From an uncultured Collinsella sp. (GTDB lineage Bacteria > Actinomycetota > Coriobacteriia > Coriobacteriales > Coriobacteriaceae), in contig CABUDS010000008.1 of the NCBI GenBank assembly GCA_902490405.1, positions 6,700 to 70,699 on the forward strand: 64,000 nt of DNA, read 5' to 3'. This document shows, piece after piece, positions 1 to 8,946 of this stretch (positions are counted from its first letter, which is position 1; each line of letters begins with the position of its first letter). The position numbers and the translations under genes are program-made. A model generated the notes under the pieces. The model had not been told where the DNA came from and did no database searches. It saw only the letters and a program-made list of their open reading frames with translations.

Positions 1-125
1 TTTTCTTTTGAGCGATATGGAGACTGCTCGCCGCTTACTGGTGAAGCCGATTAATTTCGGGTCACATTGCTGCGGCACTTTGCTCGGCTAAAGCGTACAA
101 TAGCGCCTATGCGAAAGGGGAACAG
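1..125. other. Leader region of the first gene
   Basis: These 125 bases carry no complete gene. A TACAAT hexamer at 96-101 is a plausible -10 box for the aminotransferase that starts at 126, but no convincing -35 is seen at the right distance. A short purine run (gaaagggga, 112-121) is the likely ribosome binding site. Confidence 0.35.
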
Positions 126-1316
126 ATGATCAATGAAACTATGTATGCTCGCGGTGCGGAAAGCTCCATCATCCGTGAGATCTTTAGCTATGGCCTTGAG
201 CGCAAGGCACAGATCGGCGCGGAGAACGTATTCGATTTTTCGCTGGGTAACCCGAGCGTTCCGGCACCTGCCGCCGTGGCTGAGTCCATTAAGAAGGCCT
301 TGGAGCTGCCGAGCGACCAGCTGCATGGATACACGCCTGCGCCGGGTCTGCCGCAATGTCGAGCAGCCGTCGCCGACTCGCTCAACCGTCGCTTTGGCAC
401 GAGCTATGAGGGCAAGGACGTCTTTATGACGGTGGGTGCCGCGGCTTCGCTCACCTGCACGCTCAATGCCGTTACGAACCCGGGCGATGAGGTTGTTGTT
501 ATCGCCCCGTACTTTCCGGAGTATCGCGTGTGGATTGAGAAGGCCGGCTGCACGTGTGTTGAGGCGCTCGCCGATGAAGATACGTTCCAGCTGAGCGTGA
601 GTAACGTGCTCAAGGCGATTACCGATAAGACGGCTGCCGTCATCATCGACTCGCCCAACAATCCGACCGGTGCCGTGTATACACGCGACACGCTGACGCG
701 ACTGGCCAATGTTCTGCGCGAGGCCAACGCTCAGCGCGATCCCGAGAATCCGATTATGCTCATCTCTGATGAGCCGTATCGCGAGATTGTCTATGGCGCC
801 GAGGTGCCTTGGGTGCCTTCGATCTACGAGCACACCATCGTGTGCTACTCGTATTCCAAGTCGCTTTCGCTACCGGGCGAGCGCGTCGGGTGGATCCTGG
901 TTCCCAATACGAATCCTCAGGCAGCTCGTCTAATGCCCGCCGTTGCCGGTGCCGCCCGTACGCTGGGCTTCGTGTGTGCACCGGCGCTCTTCCAGCGTGT
1001 AATCATCGACTGCATTGATGAACCGAGCGATGTCGAGGCCTATGCTCGCAACCGCACCGCGCTTACCGATGCACTAGCGGAGTACGGCTACACCTATGTT
1101 GAGCCGGATGGCGCGTTCTACCTATGGGTGAAAGCGCTGGAGTCCGATGCGAATGCGTTCTGTGAGCGCGCGAAGAAGTATGAGCTGCTCGCGGTGCCTT
1201 CGGATAGCTTTGGCATGCCGGGCTGGTTCCGCCTGGGCTACTGCGTGAGCTATGAGACAATCGTCAACTCGCTGCCTGCCTGGAAGCAGCTGGCCGACGA
1301 ATATCGTCGAAAGTAA
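126..1316 (+). CDS. Pyridoxal phosphate-dependent aminotransferase (class I/II)
   Basis: Protein of 396 residues, the usual size for fold-type I aminotransferases of the aspartate aminotransferase superfamily. The PLP lysine lies in SYSKSLSLPGERVGW (Lys245). The NNPTG motif near residue 178 and the SDEPYRE segment, which holds the aspartate that contacts the pyridine nitrogen, are both present. It should transfer an amino group between an amino acid and a 2-oxo acid in the cytosol. The substrate cannot be read from sequence; aspartate, alanine or an aromatic amino acid are all possible. It stands alone, followed by a terminator-like hairpin at 1345-1374. Confidence 0.9.
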   Translation: MINETMYARGAESSIIREIFSYGLERKAQIGAENVFDFSLGNPSVPAPAAVAESIKKALELPSDQLHGYTPAPGLPQCRAAVADSLNRRFGTSYEGKDVFMTVGAAASLTCTLNAVTNPGDEVVVIAPYFPEYRVWIEKAGCTCVEALADEDTFQLSVSNVLKAITDKTAAVIIDSPNNPTGAVYTRDTLTRLANVLREANAQRDPENPIMLISDEPYREIVYGAEVPWVPSIYEHTIVCYSYSKSLSLPGERVGWILVPNTNPQAARLMPAVAGAARTLGFVCAPALFQRVIIDCIDEPSDVEAYARNRTALTDALAEYGYTYVEPDGAFYLWVKALESDANAFCERAKKYELLAVPSDSFGMPGWFRLGYCVSYETIVNSLPAWKQLADEYRRK

Positions 1317-1344
1317 AGCGCTCTGCTTACAATGTTTTACGTGA

Positions 1345-1374
1345 AACGGGGTTTGGTTTTAAGCCAGACCCCGT
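1345..1374 (+). terminator. Hairpin after the aminotransferase
   Basis: ACGGGGT and ACCCCGT arms with an inner TGG/CCA pair form a hairpin 30 bases after the stop codon. The following T-run is poor, so termination is plausible but not certain. Confidence 0.45.
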
Positions 1375-1408
1375 TGTCTATGCCGTTGTGTGATTGGGAT
1401 GAAGCAGT

Positions 1409-1438
1409 TTTACGACTGCCGAAAGCTATGCGTACAAT
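1409..1438 (+). promoter_or_regulatory. Candidate promoter of the PHP hydrolase
   Basis: A TACAAT -10 box (1433-1438) follows a weak TTTACG -35 (1409-1414) with an 18-base spacer. It lies about 40 bases before the chosen start codon at 1476. The same TACAAT -10 recurs before several other genes in this window. Confidence 0.4.
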
Positions 1439-1475
1439 GAATATACGCGACGGCCATACTGGACAAGGAGACCCG

Positions 1476-2297
1476 ATGCCCTACCTTCTTTCTTGTGATA
1501 TTCATACTCATACGATGTTCTCTGCGCATGCGTACTCAACCATCGAGGAGAACATCTATTGGGCGGCGGAGCGCGGCCTTCAGGTGCTCGGTTCCGCCGA
1601 TCATTTAAGCTCGATGGTTACGCCTTGTCCCAATGACCTGCGCAGTTTCCAATTCTTTATTAACCAGGATATCTGGCCGCGCATTTGGAGCGGCGTGCTG
1701 GTGCTGCGTGGTGCCGAGGCTGATATCGTTTCGCTGGACGGCAGCTTGTTTGGCGAAGACATTCCCGTTTCGCTCGATATCGCCGGCGATTCGTATAGTC
1801 GTGAGCATTCGCTGTTCGATTTGGTGACGCGTAATTTGGATTATTTGGTGGCAAGCGTGCATAACCCGCAGTTTGCCGAAGGCGCGACGCTCGCCCAAAC
1901 GACCCAGATGTACATCAATGCCCTGGAGCACCCCAAGGTGTTCATGCTGGGCCACACAGGGCGCTCGGGCGTGCCGTTCGATATCGACGAGGTGCTGTTG
2001 GCGGCTAAGGCCAAGCACAAGATTATCGAGATCAACAACCATAGTCTTGAACACGGTGTCGACACTGAGCATTGGGCCGTATGCCGCAAGATCGCCGAGC
2101 GCTGTGCCGAACTGGGCGTGGGCATTGGCGTGTCGACCGATGCCCACATTGGCATGGCCATTGGCAAGCTCGATCACGCGCGCAAGATGCTCGACGAGAT
2201 TCACTTCCCGCTGGATTTGATCGTGACGCGCGACCGCGAGACGCTGCTGCGCGAGATGGCGGCAGCCGGCGTGTGTGACCTGCGCAAGGGGATGTAG
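1476..2297 (+). CDS. PHP-domain metal-dependent hydrolase (YcdX-like)
   Basis: Protein of 273 residues. The N-terminal DIHTHTMFSAH (His10, His12) and the C-terminal STDAHIG are the hallmark metal ligands of the PHP superfamily. GHTGR and EINNHS segments in the middle supply further ligands, as in YcdX-type phosphoesterases. The start at 1476 is chosen over an in-frame ATG at 1332 because it has a good ribosome binding site (ggacaaggag) and places HTHT at the protein N-terminus as in the family. A phosphatase or phosphoesterase role is likely; the substrate is unknown. A strong hairpin terminator follows. Confidence 0.85.
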   Translation: MPYLLSCDIHTHTMFSAHAYSTIEENIYWAAERGLQVLGSADHLSSMVTPCPNDLRSFQFFINQDIWPRIWSGVLVLRGAEADIVSLDGSLFGEDIPVSLDIAGDSYSREHSLFDLVTRNLDYLVASVHNPQFAEGATLAQTTQMYINALEHPKVFMLGHTGRSGVPFDIDEVLLAAKAKHKIIEINNHSLEHGVDTEHWAVCRKIAERCAELGVGIGVSTDAHIGMAIGKLDHARKMLDEIHFPLDLIVTRDRETLLREMAAAGVCDLRKGM

Positions 2298-2317
2298 CGG
2301 AGTTCATAAACCAAGCG

Positions 2318-2352
2318 AAGGGGGCGGTCCAGACGGGCCGCCCCCTTTCTTG
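2318..2352. terminator. Bidirectional intrinsic terminator
   Basis: A 13-bp GC-rich stem (AAGGGGGCGG on the left, CCGCCCCCTT on the right, four-base loop) with a T-rich tail sits between the convergent PHP gene and rlmD. It probably serves both. Confidence 0.85.
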
Positions 2353-2375
2353 TCTCGAAAATCTACCGGGGTGGA

Positions 2376-3824
2376 TTAGCGGCGCTCGAGGACCGCTACG
2401 GTTTCGGTGTGGTCGGTATGGGGGAACATGTCGACGGGCGTGATCTTGAGCAGGCGATAGCCTCCGTCGAGGAGCTGGTGCAGGTCGCGCTCTTGGGTCA
2501 CAGGGTTGCAGCTGATATAGGTGATGCGGCGCGGCTTGAGTGCGCAGGCGGCTTCGAGGAACTCGGGGGTGGAGCCGGCGCGCGGCGGGTCGATGGAAAG
2601 GACATCGATCCGCTCGTTGTTGTCGGCGGCGTCCAGGATGTAATCGGTGGCGTCGTCGGCCATAAACCAAGCGCTGCGGGTGAGGCCGTTGAGCTCGGCA
2701 TTGCGACGTGCGTCGGCAATGCCCGCCGGGTTGCGCTCCACGCCGAGCAGCATAATGCCGACGCCCTTGTCCTGGGCATCCTTCGCGGCGCACAGGCCGA
2801 TGGTTCCGCTGCCGCAGTAAGCGTCCATAAGAATATCACCCTGCTGCAGGTCCATGCCGTCAATGGCAAGTCGATAGAGCAGCTCGGTTTGCTGCGGATT
2901 GGTCTGATAGAACGCGGTGGGGGAGATATCGAACTCGCAGCCGAGCAGCTGGTCGCGCATGCATTCGGCGCCATAGACGATACGAGTCTCCTCACCCAAG
3001 ATGGCATTGCCGGGGCGACCGTTGATGTTCTGAGCGACGGTGACGATATGCGGATCGAGTGCGGCGACAGCCTCAAAGAACTCCTGCGCATGCGGCAGGT
3101 CGCGCTGAGCGGTCACGAGGGTGACCATAATCTGGTCGGTGCGCCAGCCGCAGCGAACGACGGCATAGCGAAGCAGCCCCAGATGCTTGTCTTCGTTAAA
3201 GGCAGGAATATGCAGACGTTCGGCCTCGCGAGCGATGCCGTTGAGAATCTGACGAGTGCCCGGCGCCTCGACAGGGCATTCAGGAACAGCAACGATCCTG
3301 TGCGTCCCACGTTCAAAAAAGCCGCAGCGGACAGCGCCCTCTTTGCCGGGAGCAAACGGAGTGGCAGCCTTATGACGAAAACCACGCGGCGCAGGATACT
3401 TGCCCGGGTCGCCCAGGGTAACACCCATACCGCGAATGGGATCAACGGCAACACCCTCGCGCTCACAGAGCTCAGCAAACAGCTCCTCCATAGCAGCCTG
3501 CTTGGCCGCCAACTGCTTCTTATAAGGACGATTGAGCGCCGTGCACCCACCGCAAGCTTTCATGATCGAACAGGGAGACTTGGGGTCCACAACCTTACGC
3601 GCAGGCTGAGCCGAATCCTTGCGCGAGCCTTTGGAGCGAACGTGAGGCGCCTTATCCCCGCCCTGACGAGAGCCAGAACGCTTGGTCTTAACCTTGCCCT
3701 TCGCCGACTTACCCTTCGCATCCTGAGACGACTTGGATTTCTTAGAAGATTTTTTCTCCTCCGACCCCTCAGCCGCCTCGATCAAAGCACGACGAGCCCT
3801 ACGCTCCGCACGAGATTCTGCCAT
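2376..3824 (-). CDS. rlmD: 23S rRNA (uracil-C5)-methyltransferase, RlmD/RumA family
   Basis: Protein of 482 residues. Cys85, Cys91 and Cys94 (CSIMKACGGC), plus a later PECP cysteine, match the iron-sulfur cluster ligands of the RumA family. DAYCGSGTIGL is the SAM-binding motif, DPPRAG is motif IV, and SCNPVT holds the catalytic cysteine. It should methylate a uridine of 23S rRNA; the exact position (1939 in E. coli) is assumed from the family. The first 75 residues are a Lys/Ser/Arg-rich low-complexity tail where a TRAM domain is often found, possibly an RNA-binding tail. It is a single gene, convergent with the PHP hydrolase. Confidence 0.9.
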   Translation of the reverse strand: MAESRAERRARRALIEAAEGSEEKKSSKKSKSSQDAKGKSAKGKVKTKRSGSRQGGDKAPHVRSKGSRKDSAQPARKVVDPKSPCSIMKACGGCTALNRPYKKQLAAKQAAMEELFAELCEREGVAVDPIRGMGVTLGDPGKYPAPRGFRHKAATPFAPGKEGAVRCGFFERGTHRIVAVPECPVEAPGTRQILNGIAREAERLHIPAFNEDKHLGLLRYAVVRCGWRTDQIMVTLVTAQRDLPHAQEFFEAVAALDPHIVTVAQNINGRPGNAILGEETRIVYGAECMRDQLLGCEFDISPTAFYQTNPQQTELLYRLAIDGMDLQQGDILMDAYCGSGTIGLCAAKDAQDKGVGIMLLGVERNPAGIADARRNAELNGLTRSAWFMADDATDYILDAADNNERIDVLSIDPPRAGSTPEFLEAACALKPRRITYISCNPVTQERDLHQLLDGGYRLLKITPVDMFPHTDHTETVAVLERR

Positions 3825-4076
3825 GAATTAACCCCACTATTAAATAAAAGAAAAGTCCGAAGCAATTGTACCGTGCATTCAACGTGCCCGTTTGGAGAGG
3901 AGGCTATTTAAGGTTCCGAGCACGTTGTCTCCCGGCTGGGTGGCGCCCGGCGCGGAGTTTAATTTGTCGCGAGTTCCGCACGAACAGGAGGCCACTTAAT
4001 GTGGCCTCCGTCGTGAGCAGGACTGTAGAGCAGCAAACTTAACCCCTGCCCCGGCATCCGGCGGGCAAGCCCTCCC
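3825..4076. other. Intergenic region with palindromes upstream of the ABC importer
   Basis: No gene is supported here. A clean hairpin (GGAGGCCAC and GTGGCCTCC arms) lies at 3991-4010, and further short GC-rich complementary segments surround it between about 3925 and 4060. It may be a structured RNA or a palindromic repeat. No known riboswitch was recognised. Confidence 0.3.
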
Positions 4077-4105
4077 TTGTACTCCATCTCACTAAAGTGT
4101 ATGAT
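4077..4105 (+). promoter_or_regulatory. Promoter of the amino acid ABC importer, with TAAAGTG repeats
   Basis: TTGTAC (4077-4082), a 17-base spacer and TATGAT (4100-4105) form a good housekeeping-type promoter 57 bases before the importer start codon. TAAAGTG occurs three times around it: at 4093-4099 and 4137-4143 on this strand and at 4124-4130 inverted. The spacing suggests an operator for an unidentified repressor. Confidence 0.6.
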
Positions 4106-4161
4106 TCTGAACGTTACATGACTCACTTTACCTAACTAAAGTGCTATCGAGGGGGAATACC

Positions 4162-5022
4162 ATGAATACCGATATGTCTCGTCGTCAGTTTGTTGGTCTA
4201 GCCGGCTCGCTCGCCACGGTGCTTGGCCTTGGTCTTGTCGGCTGCGGCGGTGGTGCTGGCAAGGGCTCCGCTGCTGGTTCTGCCGCGGCCAAGGATGTGA
4301 AGGGCGCCGCGGAGTCCAAGAAGCTCGTGGTGGGCTTTGACAAGTCCTACCCTCCGTACGGCTTTGTGGGCGATGACGGCGAGTACACGGGCTTTGACCT
4401 TGACCTTGCCAAGGCCGTTGCCGATAAGCAGGGCTGGGATGTCGATTACGAGGCCATCGATTGGGATGCCAAGGACACGCTGCTCAACTCCGGCGCCATC
4501 AACTGCATCTGGAACGGCTTTACCATGGAGGGCCGCGAGGACGACTACACGTTCTCCGAGCCGTATATGCTCAACGAGCAGGTGTTGGTGGTCAAGAAGG
4601 ACGCGGGTATCAAGAGCTGGGACGATCTTGCCGGCAAGACCGTGATTACCCAGACTGATTCCGCTGCGCAGGATGTGCTCGAGGGCGACCAGAAGGATCT
4701 GGCCGCGACGTTTGCCACGCTCGATACCATCGGTGAGTACAACACGGCGTTTATGCAGCTCGAGAGTGGTGCGGTCGATGCCGTTGCCTGTGACCTCTCG
4801 ATCGCTCAGTATCAGCTGGCCGCCAAGCCCGATGCCTATACGCAGCTTGATGAGCCGCTGTCCAGCGAACACTACGCCGTTGGCTTTAAGAAGGGCGACA
4901 GCAAGTCGGCCGACGCCGTGACCGAGTCGCTCAAGGCGCTCTATGAGGACGGTACGGTCAAGGACCTGTGCGATAAGTATTCAAGCTATGGTCTATCTTT
5001 CGATAATTGGGTGCTCAAGTAA
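4162..5022 (+). CDS. Polar amino acid ABC transporter, substrate-binding lipoprotein
   Basis: Protein of 286 residues with a signal peptide that has both a twin-arginine-like SRRQFVG and a lipobox LVGC (Cys28), so it is probably a membrane-anchored lipoprotein. The rest is a family 3 solute-binding protein: a GFDKSYPPYGF start, a GFDLDLAKA segment and a YTFSEPYMLNEQ segment. It binds an amino acid outside the membrane and delivers it to the permease encoded next. The start at 4162 has a strong gaggggga ribosome binding site. Its stop codon overlaps the permease start (TAATG). The exact amino acid is not readable. Confidence 0.9.
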   Translation: MNTDMSRRQFVGLAGSLATVLGLGLVGCGGGAGKGSAAGSAAAKDVKGAAESKKLVVGFDKSYPPYGFVGDDGEYTGFDLDLAKAVADKQGWDVDYEAIDWDAKDTLLNSGAINCIWNGFTMEGREDDYTFSEPYMLNEQVLVVKKDAGIKSWDDLAGKTVITQTDSAAQDVLEGDQKDLAATFATLDTIGEYNTAFMQLESGAVDAVACDLSIAQYQLAAKPDAYTQLDEPLSSEHYAVGFKKGDSKSADAVTESLKALYEDGTVKDLCDKYSSYGLSFDNWVLK

Positions 5023-5675
5023 TGTCTATTCAGGTCATGATGCAGATGCTTGGCCAGGGATTCTTGGTCAGCTTGCAGCTGTTTGTGCTGACGTTGCTCG
5101 GGTCGATTCCGCTGGGAATTCCCGTGGCGTTTATGCGCATGAGCAAAATTGCGCCGCTTCGCTGGATCGCGCGCATCTATATTTCGGTCATGCGCGGCAC
5201 GCCGCTCATGCTACAGATGTTTGCCATCTACTTCGCTCCGTACTACGTGTTCGGCATCTCGCTCACGCCCGATTCCAAGTGGACGGCGTGCGTTGTGGCG
5301 TTCATCATCAACTACGCCGGCTACTTTGCCGAGATCTATCGCTCGGGCCTGCAGTCGATTCCGCGCGGTCAATACGAGGCAGCCGAGGTGCTGGGCTATT
5401 CGCGCATACAGACGTTTCTGTATATCGTGATGCCGCAGGTCGCTAAGCGTATTTTGCCGGCGATGGGAAACGAGATTATCACGCTGGTCAAGGATACGTC
5501 GCTGGCATTTGCCATTGGCGTGGGCGAGATGTTCTCGACGGCCAAGGCGCTAGTTGCCTCGCAAGTGAGCATGGTGCCGTTTGCGATCGCGGCGCTGATC
5601 TACTGGGTCTTTAACTTTGTGGTCGAGATGCTGCTGGGCGCCGCGGAGAAAAAATTGGATTACTACCATGACTAA
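5022..5675 (+). CDS. Polar amino acid ABC transporter, permease
   Basis: Protein of 217 residues of the HisM/GlnP family, with about five hydrophobic segments and the EAA-loop motif AAEVLGYSRIQTFLYIVMPQ near residues 125-145, which docks the ATPase. It forms the membrane channel of the importer. The start codon overlaps the preceding stop by one base and the end overlaps the ATPase start by eight bases, so the three genes are translationally coupled. Confidence 0.92.
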   Translation: MSIQVMMQMLGQGFLVSLQLFVLTLLGSIPLGIPVAFMRMSKIAPLRWIARIYISVMRGTPLMLQMFAIYFAPYYVFGISLTPDSKWTACVVAFIINYAGYFAEIYRSGLQSIPRGQYEAAEVLGYSRIQTFLYIVMPQVAKRILPAMGNEIITLVKDTSLAFAIGVGEMFSTAKALVASQVSMVPFAIAALIYWVFNFVVEMLLGAAEKKLDYYHD

Positions 5676-6432
5676 CTCAGTGATGAAAATCGATAGCGCG
5701 CGCAAGGCATTTGGCGGCAATGAGGTGCTCAAGGATATCTCGCTCGAGGTCAAGCGTGGCGAGGTCGTGGCGATTATCGGGCCTTCGGGTGGCGGCAAGT
5801 CCACGCTGCTGCGGTGTGCCACGCTGCTCGAGACACTCGACGGAGGCTCGCTCTCGTTTGGTGACCTTGCCGTTGCGACGGATGCGGGTTCGGGCGCGGT
5901 CTATGCGAAGGGCGATGTGCCCAAGCGGGCACGCTCGCGATTCGGCCTGGTGTTCCAAAATTACAATCTGTTTCCGCACTATACGGTGATGAAAAACATC
6001 ACCGACGCTCCGGTTCGCGTACTCAAGCGTCCGCGCGAGCAGGCCGAAGCGCGTGCGCGTGAGTTGATCGCGCAGATGGGGCTTACGGGCAACGAGAACA
6101 AGGTGCCATGTGAGCTTTCGGGCGGTCAGCAACAGCGTGTGAGTATCGCCCGCGCCTTGGCGCTCGACCCGGAGATCTTGTTCTTTGACGAGCCGACCTC
6201 GGCGCTCGACCCCGAGCTGACGGCCGAGGTGCTGCGTGTCATTAAGGACCTCGCTGCGCAGAACATGACGATGGTGATCGTGACCCACGCAATGCAGTTT
6301 GCGCGCGATGTTGCCGACCGCGTGGTCTTTATGGATGGCGGCCGCATTGTCGAGGAGGGGCCTGCCGATCAGGTTATCGGCCATCCGCGCGAGCAGCGCA
6401 CGCGTGAGTTCTTGAGCCGTATCGAGGGGTAG
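5668..6432 (+). CDS. Polar amino acid ABC transporter, ATP-binding protein (GlnQ-like)
   Basis: Protein of 254 residues. Walker A is GPSGGGKST, the Q-loop lies in VFQNYNLFPH, the signature is LSGGQQQR, Walker B is ILFFDEPTSALD, and the switch histidine is in VTHAMQ. All are intact, so this is the active ATPase of the importer. The start at 5668 is chosen over an upstream in-frame ATG because the family begins just before the first beta strand and the overlap with the permease suggests coupling. A terminator follows at once. Confidence 0.93.
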   Translation: MTNSVMKIDSARKAFGGNEVLKDISLEVKRGEVVAIIGPSGGGKSTLLRCATLLETLDGGSLSFGDLAVATDAGSGAVYAKGDVPKRARSRFGLVFQNYNLFPHYTVMKNITDAPVRVLKRPREQAEARARELIAQMGLTGNENKVPCELSGGQQQRVSIARALALDPEILFFDEPTSALDPELTAEVLRVIKDLAAQNMTMVIVTHAMQFARDVADRVVFMDGGRIVEEGPADQVIGHPREQRTREFLSRIEG

Positions 6433-6465
6433 ACTCAGGTATTTACTCAACTATTAATTGAGGCG

Positions 6466-6505
6466 AAGCCGCCACAGGTCTTACGGTCTGTGGCGGCTTT
6501 TTGTT
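6466..6505 (+). terminator. Terminator of the amino acid importer operon
   Basis: A 12-bp stem (AAGCCGCCACAG and CTGTGGCGGCTT) with a ten-base loop is followed by a T-run, the classic intrinsic terminator layout. Confidence 0.9.
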
Positions 6506-6633
6506 TACATCGACGGGGTTCAATAATTGCCTCACAAGCTTGTCTCTTCCTCTCGCCGCCTGTATCCGTACGTGCGCCGAAAGGTGTGCATGGACAGTCA
6601 CCCGTGAGGGTAGGGTGGTGGCATAGGACATTT

Positions 6634-6698
6634 GGAGGGTGAGTCGGCTCGGCTGCCGACCATGCTGCTCCTGGGACGGCACCGACCGCGAACCCTCC
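6634..6698 (+). promoter_or_regulatory. Possible structured leader of the EF-G-like gene
   Basis: GGAGGGT (6634-6640) can pair with ACCCTCC (6692-6698), enclosing a GC-rich segment with further self-complementarity, just before the ribosome binding site at 6731. It may be a folded 5' leader; no known riboswitch class was recognised. Confidence 0.25.
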
Positions 6699-6742
6699 CC
6701 GTTGGCGTCGCGCATTGCGCGCGGCCCTGCAAGGAGGTCATC

Positions 6743-8818
6743 ATGGGTGCTCCCAAGACCGGTAACGTAAGGAACGTGGTGCTCGTAGGCCAAGGCGGGG
6801 TGGGCAAGACTTCACTCGCCGAGGCCATGCTCCACCTTTCCGGCAAGACCGCTCGCCTGGGCGGCCACGACGGCACCAAGCCCACGCTCGACTATGACCC
6901 TGAAGAGGTCAAGCGTGCATTTTCCATCTCGACGACCATTGCGCCGATCGACTGGAAGGGCGCACGCATCAACGTGCTCGATGCCCCGTGCTATCCCGAT
7001 TTTATCGGCGACGCCTTTGCCGCGATGAGCGTCTGCGAGACGGCTCTGTTTGTGGTCGACGCCGAGGCCGGCCCGCAGCCTACGACGGTTAAGCTCTGGT
7101 ATGCCGCCGAGGACCTGCGTCTGGCGCGTGCGGTGTTTGTAAACCGCCTGTCGCGCTCCGAGGCCAGCTTTGCGACCACGATGGACCTGCTGCAGGAGCG
7201 CTTTGGTACGCGCCTGGGCGCCGTGACCCTTCCCTGGGGCGAGGGCGAGGACTTTGACGGCATTATCGACCTGGTGCGCATGAAGGCGCGCCACTGCAAC
7301 GGCACCGAAGCCGTTGAGTCGGAGATTCCCGAGGAGTATCGTACCCAGGCCGAACAGGCCCATGACCATCTGTGCGAGTTGGTGGCCGAGGCCGACGATG
7401 AGCTGATGATGAAGTACCTGGAAGGCGAGGAGACGCTGACGCAGGAGGAGCTTGAGGGCTTGCTGTCGAAGGCGATTGCCGAGCGCATCTTTGTGCCGGT
7501 CTTTGCGGGCGATTGCATTAAGGAGCAGGGCGTCAACTCGCTGATGGACGACATCGCGACGTACTTCCCGGCGCCGACCGACTACGGCGAGATGCCGCTT
7601 ATCGACGGCGATTCGCTCAAGATTTCGAGCGACGATGACCGTCCGGTGGCGTTTGTGTTTAAGACCCTGGCCGATCCGCAGCAGGGTCGCATCAGCTTTA
7701 TCAAGGTGCTGACGGGCACGCTTGAGCCGGGCCTTGAGCTGATCAACGCGCGTACCCGCAAGAGCGATCGTCTGGCTCACCTGTATGTGATGTGCGGCCG
7801 CGACATGACCGAGGTCGGTCACGCCTATGCCGGCGACATTATCGTGGCGCCCAAGTTGGCGGCCGAGACGGGTGACACGCTCTCCATTACCGGCAAGGTC
7901 GAGGCTGCGGCGTTTAAGTTCCCCAACTCGCAGTATCGCATCGCTATTGAGGCCGAGAATCGCGGGGACGAAGAGAAGCTCTACACGTTTATCGAGAAGG
8001 CCTGCAAGGCCGATCCGACTATGAGCATCGACCGCGACGAGGAGACTGGCCAGACCATTATCTCTGCCGTTGGTGAGGCACAGGTTTCGGTGCTGCTCAA
8101 CCGTCTGGAGGACCGCACCAAGGTCGCCGCCAAGAGCGTGCCGATCCGCATTCCGTATCGCGAGACCATCCGCCGCACGGCGAGCGCCCAGGGTCGCCAC
8201 AAGAAGCAGACCGGCGGTGCCGGTCAGTACGGCGACTGCTGGCTGCGCGTCGAGCCGCTCATTGGGTCCGACGGCACGAGCGACGGCTATGAGTTCGTGG
8301 ACGAGGTCGTGGGCGGTCGCATTCCGCGCTCGCTGATTCCCGCCGTGGACAAGGGCGTCCAGGAGACCATGAAGGACGGCATCATTGCCGGCTACCCGCT
8401 CACGGGCATTCGTGTGGCTGTGTACGACGGCTCGTATCACAGCGTCGACTCCAACGAGATGGCGTTCCGCGCGGCGGCTCGCATCGGCCTGCGCAAGGCA
8501 TGCGCCGATGCCGACCCGGTGGTGCTGGAGCCCATCGAGGAAATCACGGTGACGATCCCCGAGAGCTACGCCGGCGCCGTGATGGGCGACATCTCGGCCT
8601 CGCGCGGTCGCGTGACGGGCATGGAGACCGATGAGCGCGGAGACACCGTGGTTATCGCGCAGGCGCCGCTGGCCGAGCTGACGGATTACTCGACGCGTCT
8701 GCGCTCTATCACGCGCGGCACGGGCGACTTTACCATGAAGCCTGCAGGCTATGAGCAGGTGCCTTATGACGTTCAGGCCAAGCTGGTCGAGCGCTATGAG
8801 GAGGGCCGAGCTAAGTAA
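6743..8818 (+). CDS. Elongation factor G-like GTPase paralog
   Basis: Protein of 691 residues with the EF-G domain order: G domain (about 1-265), domain II (about 290-370), domain III, domain IV (about 480-600) and domain V. The start at 6743 has an aaggaggt ribosome binding site. The P-loop is GQGGVGKT (residues 16-23). Other GTPase motifs deviate: DAPCYPD (from Asp80) replaces DTPGHVD, and NRLS (from Asn134) replaces NKxD, which normally gives guanine specificity. Loss of the catalytic histidine is typical of the second-type bacterial EF-G-like proteins, but the NRLS change is unusual. It is probably not the housekeeping translocase. It stands alone with its own terminator. Confidence 0.85.
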   Translation: MGAPKTGNVRNVVLVGQGGVGKTSLAEAMLHLSGKTARLGGHDGTKPTLDYDPEEVKRAFSISTTIAPIDWKGARINVLDAPCYPDFIGDAFAAMSVCETALFVVDAEAGPQPTTVKLWYAAEDLRLARAVFVNRLSRSEASFATTMDLLQERFGTRLGAVTLPWGEGEDFDGIIDLVRMKARHCNGTEAVESEIPEEYRTQAEQAHDHLCELVAEADDELMMKYLEGEETLTQEELEGLLSKAIAERIFVPVFAGDCIKEQGVNSLMDDIATYFPAPTDYGEMPLIDGDSLKISSDDDRPVAFVFKTLADPQQGRISFIKVLTGTLEPGLELINARTRKSDRLAHLYVMCGRDMTEVGHAYAGDIIVAPKLAAETGDTLSITGKVEAAAFKFPNSQYRIAIEAENRGDEEKLYTFIEKACKADPTMSIDRDEETGQTIISAVGEAQVSVLLNRLEDRTKVAAKSVPIRIPYRETIRRTASAQGRHKKQTGGAGQYGDCWLRVEPLIGSDGTSDGYEFVDEVVGGRIPRSLIPAVDKGVQETMKDGIIAGYPLTGIRVAVYDGSYHSVDSNEMAFRAAARIGLRKACADADPVVLEPIEEITVTIPESYAGAVMGDISASRGRVTGMETDERGDTVVIAQAPLAELTDYSTRLRSITRGTGDFTMKPAGYEQVPYDVQAKLVERYEEGRAK

Positions 8819-8853
8819 CGTGTGGCTTTGTCTGCAATGTAGGTGCTGACGAA

Positions 8854-8886
8854 AAGGCCGCCCCGGGTAACCGGGGCGGCCTTATT
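8854..8886. terminator. Bidirectional terminator
   Basis: A 13-bp stem (AAGGCCGCCCCGG and CCGGGGCGGCCTT, GTAA loop) lies between the convergent EF-G-like gene and the nuclease gene, with a T-rich end on the + strand. Confidence 0.85.
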
Positions 8887-8946
8887 TGATCCCTTGGGGA
8901 CGGAGGAAAACGGATCATTTTTGGGTTACGGGCGGCGCGGTCGGCA

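Noticed and set aside
2409..3911. A 500-codon open frame opposite rlmD
   Set aside because: RlmD motifs on the other strand are unambiguous; this frame has no family features.
6812..8440. A 542-codon reverse frame in the EF-G-like gene
   Set aside because: Shadow of a clearly coding sequence with biased third positions.
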